Shown piece after piece: positions 9,252 through 17,202 of a DNA stretch of 64,000 bases. The first letter of the stretch is position 1. Each line of letters begins with the position of its first letter. The notes under the pieces were generated by a model. That model had not been told where the DNA came from. It saw nothing but the letters and a program-made list of their open reading frames with translations, and searched no databases. Origin of the DNA: Laceyella sacchari (GTDB taxonomy: Bacteria > Bacillota > Bacilli > Thermoactinomycetales > Thermoactinomycetaceae). A program made the translations under genes and the position numbers. The stretch is taken from assembly GCF_004343255.1 (NCBI RefSeq), contig NZ_SMDD01000001.1, positions 880,577 to 944,576 of the forward strand. The letters are read 5' to 3'.

Positions 9252-10081
9252 TATATATTGTATTTTGCCAATCCATCATCGCTGTCCATGCGGGCTAATT
9301 TTTCCAAGACCCGGCGTTTGCGGTAGAGCATTTGTCCTGCTTCCGACACTTCATCGATGGTGGAACGGTTGATATAGGCGCCGAAGATGATTCCTACGAC
9401 AGGAACGAGCTGGAACAGTTTTTTCCATCCATAGTTGTCCCGGTAAGTATAGATTACTTCGCGCCACCCCTCCAATTTGGAGATGGATTCGCCAACTTGT
9501 GCTGTTTCGGCCGACGCTAGTTCTTTGATGATCGCTTGCTTACCGACGAAGTCACTGGAAGCGAATTGCAGGCATTTGACGATAAAAATGCGCTCATGTT
9601 TGTCCTTGGGATTGTAGCCGTAACTTAGCGCCATCTCTTGCAGAACCTTCAGTGAAAGGCCCAAAAGGGCGGGAATGTCAATCGCTAGGGTGAATACTCC
9701 GCCAAAGCCCGTTGTTGCTCCTTGCATGGTGGCGAATTGCTTGCGTGATTCTTTCAATTCCTCTGCCACTTTATCCATCGTGTGAAGCGGAAGAGCCGGC
9801 ACTTTATCCAAAGTGAGGTAATCAGGACGAAGTTGGGCTTCTTTGGCCAGTTGAGTGAGGATTTCTTTTTCGCTGATCAAATACTGCCCGCCTGTTTGGA
9901 TGTAGCCTCCCAATTCATCGAGAATTTTGCCTAGCCATTCATGCACGATGTTGGGAGTGATGCGGTCGAGCAGAGTGAAGGGAATTCTGCCTAACTTTTC
10001 CCAAAACCACAAATCCTTCTGATCTTGTTCCCATTTTTCTATTTCTTTTAATGCTTCCAATAGCATTTCCTGGTTTTCCAT
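9251..10081 (-). CDS. EcsC-family protein
   Basis: 276 aa with the EcsC-family core: GATTGFGGVFTLAIDIPALLG followed by an amphipathic helix and ALSYGYNPKD, then VPVVGIIFGAYINRSTIDEV near the C-terminus with hydrophobic glycine-rich segments. EcsC proteins are linked to ABC exporters in some bacilli, but here no transporter is adjacent and the biochemical function is unknown. Start at ATG 10081 (GGGATGGAAG upstream) is preferred over 10099. It lies 31 nt downstream of the winged-helix gene on the same strand and probably shares its transcript. Confidence 0.75.
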   Translation of the reverse strand: MENQEMLLEALKEIEKWEQDQKDLWFWEKLGRIPFTLLDRITPNIVHEWLGKILDELGGYIQTGGQYLISEKEILTQLAKEAQLRPDYLTLDKVPALPLHTMDKVAEELKESRKQFATMQGATTGFGGVFTLAIDIPALLGLSLKVLQEMALSYGYNPKDKHERIFIVKCLQFASSDFVGKQAIIKELASAETAQVGESISKLEGWREVIYTYRDNYGWKKLFQLVPVVGIIFGAYINRSTIDEVSEAGQMLYRKRRVLEKLARMDSDDGLAKYNI

Positions 10082-10112
10082 AATACTTCCATCCCTCATT
10101 CACTAATGCTTG

Positions 10113-10655
10113 TTACCGTTGAAAAGTCTCTTTGTTGCTGCCAACTACATTGAGCGCGGCTTGGTAGGCCGCGATGATTCGGTCCAATTGGGCCCGCTCC
10201 GTAAGTGTGAGGCGTGTCCGGTTCTGTGCCAGGTAAGTTTGCAAGCTGTCGAACCGTTGGGTGAGATGATCATATTCCAACTTGATTAGCCCTTCTACCA
10301 GGGAAGGCTCCTGCTCGCTTACCTCGGTGTGTGCCGGGAGCGGTTTATAATGTTTGATTTTCACCATGGAGCGATAGTGTACTCCGTCTTTTCCTTTGAG
10401 TTGCCCCAAATGGGTCAATTCGATGAAATCGCGGTCTGCCAACCGAACCAAGGCACGCCGGATGGTCGATCGCGTCAGGTCGAGGTATTTTTCCAATTGC
10501 CGGTAGGAAATGATGCAGGCCCCTTTGGGAATGAGAACTTGGTACTCTGGATGGATCATTTCCTCCGGAGCCGCCAACCGGACCAATTCAAAATAGGTTT
10601 GCCTCTCACGTGGAGTGAGTTGGTCCAGCTTGGCCTGATAAGGCTGAACTTTCAT
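10113..10655 (-). CDS. Winged-helix DNA-binding protein
   Basis: 180 aa. Residues about 15-85 form a winged helix: LTPRERQTYFELVRLA, then IISYRQLEKYLDLTRSTIRRALVRLADRDFIEL, the recognition helix being TRSTIRRALVRL. The remainder is helical and may dimerise. AAGGGAG upstream of ATG 10655. Either a repressor of its own operon with the EcsC gene or a replication-initiator-like protein; no ligand domain is seen. It is divergent from the retron promoter region 160 nt away, so control of the retron by this protein is conceivable but unsupported. Confidence 0.65.
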   Translation of the reverse strand: MKVQPYQAKLDQLTPRERQTYFELVRLAAPEEMIHPEYQVLIPKGACIISYRQLEKYLDLTRSTIRRALVRLADRDFIELTHLGQLKGKDGVHYRSMVKIKHYKPLPAHTEVSEQEPSLVEGLIKLEYDHLTQRFDSLQTYLAQNRTRLTLTERAQLDRIIAAYQAALNVVGSNKETFQR

Positions 10656-10813
10656 GTTGTCACTCCCTTGATGTTATAAGCCGAATGGGTCGTAGGTGTG
10701 TCGATTTGGCGCAATCTGGGTTGCATCATCATTTTAACCCAGCGTGGGCGCTGGAGGAAGTGCCGGGATAGATGAAGGATTGTAAGGATTTGCATCGCTT
10801 AAATAATTTTTCA

Positions 10814-10842
10814 TTGACATTTCAATTCTATTAATTCATAAT
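10814..10842 (+). promoter_or_regulatory. Sigma-A type promoter of the retron RNA
   Basis: Consensus -35 TTGACA, 17-nt spacer, -10 CATAAT. Predicted start near 10849, about 15 nt before the a1 arm of the retron RNA. Confidence 0.75.
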
Positions 10843-10848
10843 ACTATT

Positions 10849-11075
10849 TGTACATATAAGAAGGCTTTGTCTAGCCAATTGCACGGTGATACGCTGTGCG
10901 GGACATGATGGCAAACAATCATCACCCGGCTCCGCGTTACTTAGTCAGCCCTAGTGCACCCCTTAGTGCGTTAGGTTCTGCCTAAGCAGGCGTAGCCGGA
11001 CCTAACGACTAAGGGGTGCACTAGGGCTTTTTCAGTGCGAACCCAGATCCGAAGACTGTTAGTAGACAAAGTGAT
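10849..11075 (+). ncRNA. Candidate retron msr-msd RNA
   Basis: The a1 arm GCTTTGTCTA (10864-10873) is complementary to the a2 arm TAGACAAAGT (11063-11072), with one G-U. The base right after a1 is G10874 within TAGC, the usual place of the branching guanosine that carries the 2'-5' linked msDNA. The msr part holds two short hairpins: GCACGG/CTGTGC (10881-10899) and TGATG/CATCA (10906-10924). The msd part is dominated by a very long stem at 10947-11028. A promoter precedes it and a terminator follows directly. Retron identity is inferred from this layout plus the downstream reverse transcriptase; the 3' ends of msr and msDNA cannot be fixed from sequence alone. Confidence 0.75.
10947..11028 (+). 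repeat. Long inverted repeat forming the presumed msd stem
   Basis: Twenty bases at 10947-10966 are exactly complementary to 11009-11028; after a one-base bulge (G10968) nine more pairs follow (T10967/A11008, and CGTTAGGT 10969-10976 with ACCTAACG 11000-11007). The 23-nt loop contains a small GCCT/AGGC hairpin. A T-run (11028-11032) follows the stem. Confidence 0.9.
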
Positions 11076-11077
11076 TC

Positions 11078-11117
11078 ATGCCTGACTCGGGTAGTGTCCG
11101 AGTCGGGCATTCTTTTT
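11078..11117 (+). terminator. Terminator between retron RNA and protein genes
   Basis: ATGCCTGACTCGG pairs with CCGAGTCGGGCAT (13 bp, one G-U) followed by TCTTTTT. It would release the RNA 3' end shortly after a2, with readthrough feeding the protein operon whose AAGGAGG site follows at 11122. Confidence 0.8.
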
Positions 11118-11135
11118 ACTTAAGGAGGATGGGGA

Positions 11136-13697
11136 ATGGCTGACCAGGAGAAAAAGAATTTGATGTTAGCCCAAGCAGAGCGAGAATTTGCAACCCATGA
11201 CACTTGGTGGGAAAAAGAAGAACCCAAGGCCCCGCTACCCGCAAGAATCCAAGCGATGCTGAACCGGAATGATCCGGCGGTGATTGATGAACTGCTTAAG
11301 TTCGCTTTTCTGTTGAATGGAGAGGTGCAAGTTTGGGATTACAACAAAGGAGGTTGGCAAAAGCTCAGTTTGCCAGAAGAAGATATGGCACAGCTTGATC
11401 CGCAAGACGGCTCTTGGTTGTGGACGTTGTACGTATCGGGGCATCCCCTGGCACGGAAAGCAGTGCGCAAACTATTGAGTTATCAGTCCGATATCTATGA
11501 TCTGAAACGTCGATTTTTTAAATATCAGAGACATATGATCTCCAGGAAACTGCAGGTGAAATGGCACGGGGGCAGACGGAATGCGCTGATACCATTTGAT
11601 GCAGTGTATTTCCGCTATGTAAAAGCAATCTTCAAGCTGGCAGAAAAAAAGGGAGACGCCGAAACGTGGGCGATCCTCGCGCATCGCTTTGACCTGGAGC
11701 GAAAAGGGAATAACCGGCTTCAAACCGCCGCTGGACAAGAAGTGGAGGTTTACTCCGATAAAACGCATTATTACTTGCGTCGCCGCTGTTGGCGTTATTT
11801 GCGAGAACTTGGGAAAAAGGGGAATCCGGCGTACATTCGCTTTGCCGTGGAAGCGTTGTTGCAATATGAAGACCAAGATGCCCGGTACGTGTCAAAGTAC
11901 GAAAACGGTGAGTGGTTGGTCGGCAAAAAGTACAATCATCTTTGGCTGTTCAACCATCTGCTGTTTCACCGCAGCCAAACGTTTAAGCCTAAGCGTTTGC
12001 AGTGGGAGGATGTGTTTGTGCCGTATGACGGGCTTGACCGCAGGGAAGAAGCGTTCCCCGATCTCTGGGATCAACATGCGGACGAATTGTGGCGGTTATT
12101 CAACAAAGCTTCGTCAGGCACAGTGATCAGCTTTGCTTGGAATGCGCTCCTGCATGGAAATCGGGATTATCTGAATAGGGTGCCGCGTGAAAAATGGATG
12201 AAACTTTTGGATGATGAGCATAATCAACGCAACAGAGCCGCACTGGCATGGCTATTGGAGAACGAAATCTTGGCGGACAACGGCGAGGCGGATCTTGTCT
12301 TGCTGGAGGAACTGCTGTTCCATATAGATCAAACGGTGCGTGAAAAAGCGGCCGATTGGTTCGGGGAAAATGCACAGAAACTGCCTCGCGAGTTTAACCT
12401 GAAAATCACCCGGCGGATCATCGACATCATTAAAGATGGAAGTGATTATTGGCGGGCTACGGGTTGTATCGATTTGTTGCGGAGCCATTGCCGGCCCTAT
12501 GTGAGTGAATTTGCGACTATGGCATTGATCAAGCAATTGCAAGACAGCGGTAGCCGTTGGTCTTACATGTATAGAATGAAGGAAGATTTGTTGGCGTTGC
12601 TGTTGGAAGAGTTGGATGTGGAACAACAGGAGGTCACAGGTGTCGAGTTGCTCCCGCTCCTCTCTTCAGCCAATAATGAAGTGCAGCAGCAGACAGAGGC
12701 GCTGTTTGAGAAGCATTTCGAAAAACTGAAGCTGGATTTGGACTTTTTGCTCGCTCTGATCAAAACACCGAACAGCCGAGTGCAAGCGTTTACTACTCGC
12801 TTTATGTCAGATCGTTTACTTTGGGTCGTACCTTTTTATCCCGCTCTTTTGCCCCGCTTGTGGGAAATGATGCTGGATGAAAATGAAAGTGCGCTGGTAC
12901 GTAATTATATCCGTGACGTGTTGTTGGGGAAATTGTTCTTTGAGGAATTACGGAAGACCCCAATCAGTCAAGTGCTTGCTTTGTTACAGCATCAAGAGCA
13001 TGCCATGCAGGCTTTCGGTGCGCAACTGCTGGCTCTGATCGAACCGAAACCGCACGATTTCACATTGCAACAACTGGTCGATCTCGCACATCGCCCCTTG
13101 GCGGAGGTTCGTGCGGCAGCGCGGAAGATGCTTGAAAAATTGCGGTTGATTTGGTCCCCCGATTTGTTGGTCAATGTAATGGAGACCGATTGGGATGACA
13201 CGCGGGAGTGGGCAATGTGCATCGTGACCGCTCTTCCCACTGACGAACAGACCCCGGAATTGATCTACGGCTTGTTGGACACCGCCCGCCGGGATATCCG
13301 TGCTTTGGCCATGGAGTTGATTGACAGCCATCTGACACGGCTCGACTTGACGGAACTCATGATGCGAGCCAGTGAAAGTCCATATTTGGAGGTTCAGGAG
13401 TTCGCTTTAGCTATTGGCGACCGGCTGACCTGGACGGCTCAACGCATGACTGAGTTAGAGTTGTTTTTTCGGACTGTGTTTTTCCGCGTGCATCGGGGAC
13501 GGCGTGCCAAAAACATGGCTTTCGCACTGTTGGAGAGACTGGCATTGGAGAAACAGGAATGCGCAGAAGCGATGGTGCCTCTGTTGAATGATATGGTACG
13601 CAATTTCGGGCGGCAGGATTTTGAACGGATCGTCCATCTGCTCACACAGATCAAAATGCGCTATCCACACATTCAGACACCGTTGGCGTTGGAATAA
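11136..13697 (+). CDS. Large ARM/HEAT-like helical-repeat protein of the retron operon
   Basis: 853 aa, entirely helical. From about residue 240 onward there are repeated 30-40-residue helix pairs such as HPLARKAVRKLL, NEVQQQTEALFEKHF, LAEVRAAARKMLEKL and DIRALAMELIDSH, typical of ARM/HEAT solenoids. No nuclease or ATPase motif is visible. Start ATG 11136 has AAGGAGG at 7 nt. Retrons described as type XIII carry an ARM-repeat protein together with a winged-helix SWIM protein and the reverse transcriptase; this gene would be the ARM member and may be effector or scaffold. Exact biochemical role is unknown. Followed after 22 nt by the SWIM gene. Confidence 0.75.
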   Translation: MADQEKKNLMLAQAEREFATHDTWWEKEEPKAPLPARIQAMLNRNDPAVIDELLKFAFLLNGEVQVWDYNKGGWQKLSLPEEDMAQLDPQDGSWLWTLYVSGHPLARKAVRKLLSYQSDIYDLKRRFFKYQRHMISRKLQVKWHGGRRNALIPFDAVYFRYVKAIFKLAEKKGDAETWAILAHRFDLERKGNNRLQTAAGQEVEVYSDKTHYYLRRRCWRYLRELGKKGNPAYIRFAVEALLQYEDQDARYVSKYENGEWLVGKKYNHLWLFNHLLFHRSQTFKPKRLQWEDVFVPYDGLDRREEAFPDLWDQHADELWRLFNKASSGTVISFAWNALLHGNRDYLNRVPREKWMKLLDDEHNQRNRAALAWLLENEILADNGEADLVLLEELLFHIDQTVREKAADWFGENAQKLPREFNLKITRRIIDIIKDGSDYWRATGCIDLLRSHCRPYVSEFATMALIKQLQDSGSRWSYMYRMKEDLLALLLEELDVEQQEVTGVELLPLLSSANNEVQQQTEALFEKHFEKLKLDLDFLLALIKTPNSRVQAFTTRFMSDRLLWVVPFYPALLPRLWEMMLDENESALVRNYIRDVLLGKLFFEELRKTPISQVLALLQHQEHAMQAFGAQLLALIEPKPHDFTLQQLVDLAHRPLAEVRAAARKMLEKLRLIWSPDLLVNVMETDWDDTREWAMCIVTALPTDEQTPELIYGLLDTARRDIRALAMELIDSHLTRLDLTELMMRASESPYLEVQEFALAIGDRLTWTAQRMTELELFFRTVFFRVHRGRRAKNMAFALLERLALEKQECAEAMVPLLNDMVRNFGRQDFERIVHLLTQIKMRYPHIQTPLALE

Positions 13698-13719
13698 TTC
13701 ACAGCAAGGAGGAGAACGC

Positions 13720-15354
13720 ATGCAATTTCAACAGACCTATGCCAAAGCAAGCAACATCAGTCATGTAGGCGGTCGTACACTGGTTGACTTTGCCCCGGAT
13801 CTGGGTCGGGAGCCTACGTTTTTCCAAGGCCGAATCAAAGACTCCATCCGCTACCGCGACGCCATGATTGCGCTGCGCGATGTCGTTGTTTCAGATTTGA
13901 ATGTTAAACCGAAGGATCATCGAGCTTATCAAGAGTGGGTGCAACAACAGTATGTGCTTGACCTGATCGACACGATGGGTAAAGAGTCGGGTGAAGCGGC
14001 GAGGATGCTACTTATCCGTGAACGCATACAAGAATTGGATCGCCTCCGCACTAAACGCATGGGACCTTATTACAAAGCGCGGGCCCGGTATTTCAATTGG
14101 TTGTATCATAACGATCCTGACGCTTGGTTTGTTCTCGATCCTGTGATTACCGTGGCGCCTGATCAAGTTTTTTTTGAAGCCTTTTCGTTGGACGAGTCCT
14201 CCTACGGACGGTTGGCGGTTCATTCCGAACTGTTTGACGATGTGAAGGATTTCGCCTATGGTACGACCAACATCGATTTTTCGGATGCGTTGCTCAATGA
14301 AATCCAACGCATCCGCTCGTACCGTCCCACTGAATTTCAAGTGGACCCATCGGGCTTTGAAGTGGCGACGGAAGGACGGGAAGTGTACAAAGAGAAGAAA
14401 ATCGATGTGCCTGTCAGCTGGATTCGCGGTTTTCTCCAAGTTCAATCAGCAATGACGATGCCAGCGGTCACCTTCGATGTGAAGCCGATCGATCTGTATA
14501 ATCTCTGCACCTTTTTGCGACGGCACAAAGAACGGCACAGCCCTCGTTCGCTCAAGTTTTTGCTCAAGCCGGGTCAACCGGTGCAAGTGGTCATCGAGCC
14601 GTGGAACGAAGTGATGACCTTTAGCGATTCCGTTTATCTGGGAGATACCGAGCAAGAGATTCGCACTTGGGGGCGCCGCCGCCTCTTCTTATTGGAAAGG
14701 TTGTTGCCGCTGTCCCGCAAGATCACCGTCAACCTGTTGGGCACGGGATTGCCTAGTTTTTATGTGGCTGACTTGGGCAATCTCAGTTTCACGTTGGGCT
14801 TGTCTGGTTGGACTCGCAATGACTGGGCTGGTGCCGGTAACTTCGATTTGCTGATCGGCAGTTCGGCGCAGGTGACGCCCGAAGAGAGCAAACAAGTTTT
14901 TTCCAAGATGAAATGGAAAAAGACGGCGACAGCAGAATCATTGGCAGAGTGGACTGGCTTGCCAGTGCCTACGGTGCAAGCGGCATTACGCCAGCTGTGT
15001 AGTGCCGGCAGGGTGATGTTCGATTTGGAGATCGGCCGCTACCGCCTGCGTGAATTGACGCGCGACCCCTTGCCAGTGGATCAGTTGCGGTACGCTAATC
15101 CGCGTGAGGAAAAAGCGAAAAAATTGGTGCAACAGGGACATGTGAGCCTCTCACGAAAAGAAGCGTCGGCTAGCGGCGTAACGCTCTATGGCAGTGTCCG
15201 GACGAGCAACCGGTCGGTGGAACCCCAAGTGGTTCTTGATCATGACGGGCGGATTGAGCAAGGTGAATGCACGTGTTATTTCTACAAACAGAACAAGCTG
15301 ATGCAAGGACCGTGCGAGCACATGATGGCGCTTGTGGCCATAGCCCGCGACTGA
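13720..15354 (+). CDS. Winged-helix plus SWIM zinc-finger protein of the retron operon
   Basis: 544 aa. The C-terminus carries a SWIM finger, C517-x-C519-x12-C532-x-H534, a zinc module that binds DNA or protein. Just before it, residues about 398-445 (TAESLAEWTGLPVPTVQAAL then GRVMFDLEIGRYRL) look like a winged helix. The N-terminal 390 residues are unassigned mixed alpha/beta. This winged-helix/SWIM combination is the WHSWIM architecture associated with retrons having long N-terminal extensions on the reverse transcriptase. Start ATG 13720 has AAGGAGGAG 6 nt upstream; an upstream frame to 13588 overlaps the ARM gene and is not used. Likely DNA or msDNA recognition. Confidence 0.8.
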   Translation: MQFQQTYAKASNISHVGGRTLVDFAPDLGREPTFFQGRIKDSIRYRDAMIALRDVVVSDLNVKPKDHRAYQEWVQQQYVLDLIDTMGKESGEAARMLLIRERIQELDRLRTKRMGPYYKARARYFNWLYHNDPDAWFVLDPVITVAPDQVFFEAFSLDESSYGRLAVHSELFDDVKDFAYGTTNIDFSDALLNEIQRIRSYRPTEFQVDPSGFEVATEGREVYKEKKIDVPVSWIRGFLQVQSAMTMPAVTFDVKPIDLYNLCTFLRRHKERHSPRSLKFLLKPGQPVQVVIEPWNEVMTFSDSVYLGDTEQEIRTWGRRRLFLLERLLPLSRKITVNLLGTGLPSFYVADLGNLSFTLGLSGWTRNDWAGAGNFDLLIGSSAQVTPEESKQVFSKMKWKKTATAESLAEWTGLPVPTVQAALRQLCSAGRVMFDLEIGRYRLRELTRDPLPVDQLRYANPREEKAKKLVQQGHVSLSRKEASASGVTLYGSVRTSNRSVEPQVVLDHDGRIEQGECTCYFYKQNKLMQGPCEHMMALVAIARD

Positions 15355-15375
15355 GCAAGGAGGAGGGAGATCAGG

Positions 15376-16830
15376 ATGTCGGAGGAAAAACGTCCCTTAA
15401 CCAGGGAAGAGTGGATTCAAAAAGTGAGTGCAAATGGGCGGGAAGCGACCATTCGTGAAGAGATGATCCGCTTGGGCTTCTGGAGCAACGATTCATTGAC
15501 AGAGGAAGAGAAGAAGCAGCAACAAGCAGAGGATGAGGAGCGCGCCCGCTTGGCAGCGGAATTGCGGCGGTTGCAGTCCAAAGGCATGAGCATGCCCAAG
15601 GTGCAGCAACTGTTAAAAGAAGTGCGCCAAAAACGGATTGAAGCCAGCAGAAAAAGGCGAGAGGTACAAAAGGCAGAGCGAGAACAGAAGCGCCGCGAGG
15701 CCAAAGAAGCGTGGGAACAGCACCGCGCTCGCCATGTTGTGTATGCAGGAGAAGGGGTTTCAGGCGGATTGGAAAACAAGGAAACCCAGACGGAGATGTT
15801 GCGCCAAGCTGGCTTGCCCATCGTAACCACCGCGGAAGAGTTAGCAGAGGCGATAGGAATCTCCGTAAGCAAGCTCAAATGGCTTACATATCATCGCAAC
15901 ACGGCGACACTGTCCCATTATTTCCGATTCACCATCCCCAAACAAAATGGGGAAGAAAGGGAAATTTCCGCTCCCAAACAAACGCTCAGGCAAGCACAGG
16001 CTTGGATTAAGACTCATCTTCTCGACCGCCTGCCGGTACACCCTGCGGCGCAAGGGTTTGTGCCGGGGAAAAGTATCGTGGACAACGCGAAACGGCATGT
16101 TGGCCAAGCGGCAGTCATTAAGATGGATTTGCGAGATTTTTTTCCGAGCATTCATTTCTACCGGGTTCGAGGCTTGTTTCAATCATTTGGGTACAGTGAG
16201 ATGATCAGTACGCTGTTGGCGCTGTTGTGTACCGAACCGCCGCGCCGCGCTGTTACGCTTGGAGGCCGTGTGTATCATGTGGCGATCGGGGAACGCCAGC
16301 TTCCACAAGGGGCCTGCACCAGTCCGTCCATAACGAATCTTTTGTGTCGTCGCTTGGATGAGCGGTTGTCAGGGTTAGCGCAAAAGTATGGCTTTCAATA
16401 TTCTCGCTATGCTGATGACATGACGTTCTCCTGTTCAGAGGATGGAATCGGCCAAATCGGCACCGTCATAAACCAAGTACGTCGGATTGTGGCATTTGAA
16501 GGATTCACCGTCAATGAAGATAAAACGAGAGTGTTGAAGCGGACCAATCGACAGACAGTGACGGGCATTGTAGTTAACGAGAAAATCAATGTCAACCGCC
16601 GAGAATGGAAACAGTTTCGGGCGTTGTTGCACAACGTTGAAAAAAACGGACTAGAAGCGGAAAATCGTACAGGTCACCCACATTATTGGGATTACATCAA
16701 AGGGTACGCCAACTTTGTGCGCATGGTGCGGCCCGATTTAGAAGAGAAGCTGATTCGGCAGTTGCAAGCTATTGCGGTGAAACATCGCTTATCTCTGCCT
16801 GGATGGGCTGGAAAAACGGTTCAATCATAA
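15376..16830 (+). CDS. Retron-type reverse transcriptase with long N-terminal extension
   Basis: 484 aa. Residues 1-150 are a charged coiled-coil extension rich in E, K and R. The polymerase follows: retron-specific NAKRH (237-241, NAxxH), MDLRDFFPS (Asp251), QGACTSP (311-317), catalytic YADD (345-348), and TVTGIVVN (394-401), the VTG element that helps retron enzymes recognise their own RNA. It would copy the msd part of the upstream RNA starting at the branching G. Length and extension resemble the myxobacterial Mx162 enzyme as I recall it. No maturase or endonuclease domain, so not a group II intron enzyme. Start has GGAGGAGGGAGA upstream. Confidence 0.92.
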   Translation: MSEEKRPLTREEWIQKVSANGREATIREEMIRLGFWSNDSLTEEEKKQQQAEDEERARLAAELRRLQSKGMSMPKVQQLLKEVRQKRIEASRKRREVQKAEREQKRREAKEAWEQHRARHVVYAGEGVSGGLENKETQTEMLRQAGLPIVTTAEELAEAIGISVSKLKWLTYHRNTATLSHYFRFTIPKQNGEEREISAPKQTLRQAQAWIKTHLLDRLPVHPAAQGFVPGKSIVDNAKRHVGQAAVIKMDLRDFFPSIHFYRVRGLFQSFGYSEMISTLLALLCTEPPRRAVTLGGRVYHVAIGERQLPQGACTSPSITNLLCRRLDERLSGLAQKYGFQYSRYADDMTFSCSEDGIGQIGTVINQVRRIVAFEGFTVNEDKTRVLKRTNRQTVTGIVVNEKINVNRREWKQFRALLHNVEKNGLEAENRTGHPHYWDYIKGYANFVRMVRPDLEEKLIRQLQAIAVKHRLSLPGWAGKTVQS

Positions 16831-16841
16831 AGGTATCGGGG

Positions 16842-16866
16842 TCGAGCCGATCAAGGCTCGGCCTTT
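16842..16866 (+). terminator. Retron operon terminator
   Basis: TCGAGCC / GGCTCGG-type stem around GATCAA, followed by CTTTG; modest T-run. It overlaps the end of the convergent mciZ-like gene. Confidence 0.5.
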
Positions 16867-17051
16867 GTGCGTTGATTGGGAAAGAGTCGATGGAGGGGCT
16901 TCTCTTTCCGCAGTGGACGGAACAAACGCTGTTTTCGTTCGATGAGCTGTTTTACGGTTAGCGGATGGTTGGTCAATTGGCGCAGATAGGCACGCACTTG
17001 CCAGCCTTTGCCGCTCACGCAGAAACTTGATTGTCGCCAGGTGCATTTCAT
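16851..17051 (-). CDS. mciZ: MciZ-like inhibitor of Z-ring formation
   Basis: 66 aa, basic. The segment SGKGWQVRAYLRQL then TVKQLIERKQ matches the B. subtilis MciZ pattern GKAWEIRAKLKEY...YVKDWI, a peptide that caps FtsZ filaments during sporulation. In B. subtilis mciZ is beside nudF in the same divergent arrangement, as here. GGTGGTGAT lies just upstream of ATG 17051. It is longer than the 40-residue B. subtilis peptide, with an extra basic C-terminal tail, so the true stop context or function may differ. Confidence 0.6.
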   Translation of the reverse strand: MKCTWRQSSFCVSGKGWQVRAYLRQLTNHPLTVKQLIERKQRLFRPLRKEKPLHRLFPNQRTKAEP

Positions 17052-17202
17052 CTGGATCACCACCGGAGATTATTTGTCTTAACCAGCATTGACACATCAT
17101 CTTATCCATATGCGTAAAGCTGTCTCCATTTGTACGAGAATGGTCGGTTTGGAGATGGATGTGAGTTATAATAAGGAATAGATTGAGACAGGAGTGACAA
17201 CA

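Noticed and set aside
10947-11032. Reading the long stem as only a terminator or a MITE
   Set aside because: The flanking complementary arms, the G after a1 and the downstream reverse transcriptase fit a retron RNA better; no target duplication or terminal repeats of a MITE are visible.
15376-16830. Group II intron or diversity-generating reverse transcriptase
   Set aside because: No maturase/HNH domain, no intron boundaries or template-repeat pair; NAxxH and VTG are retron features.
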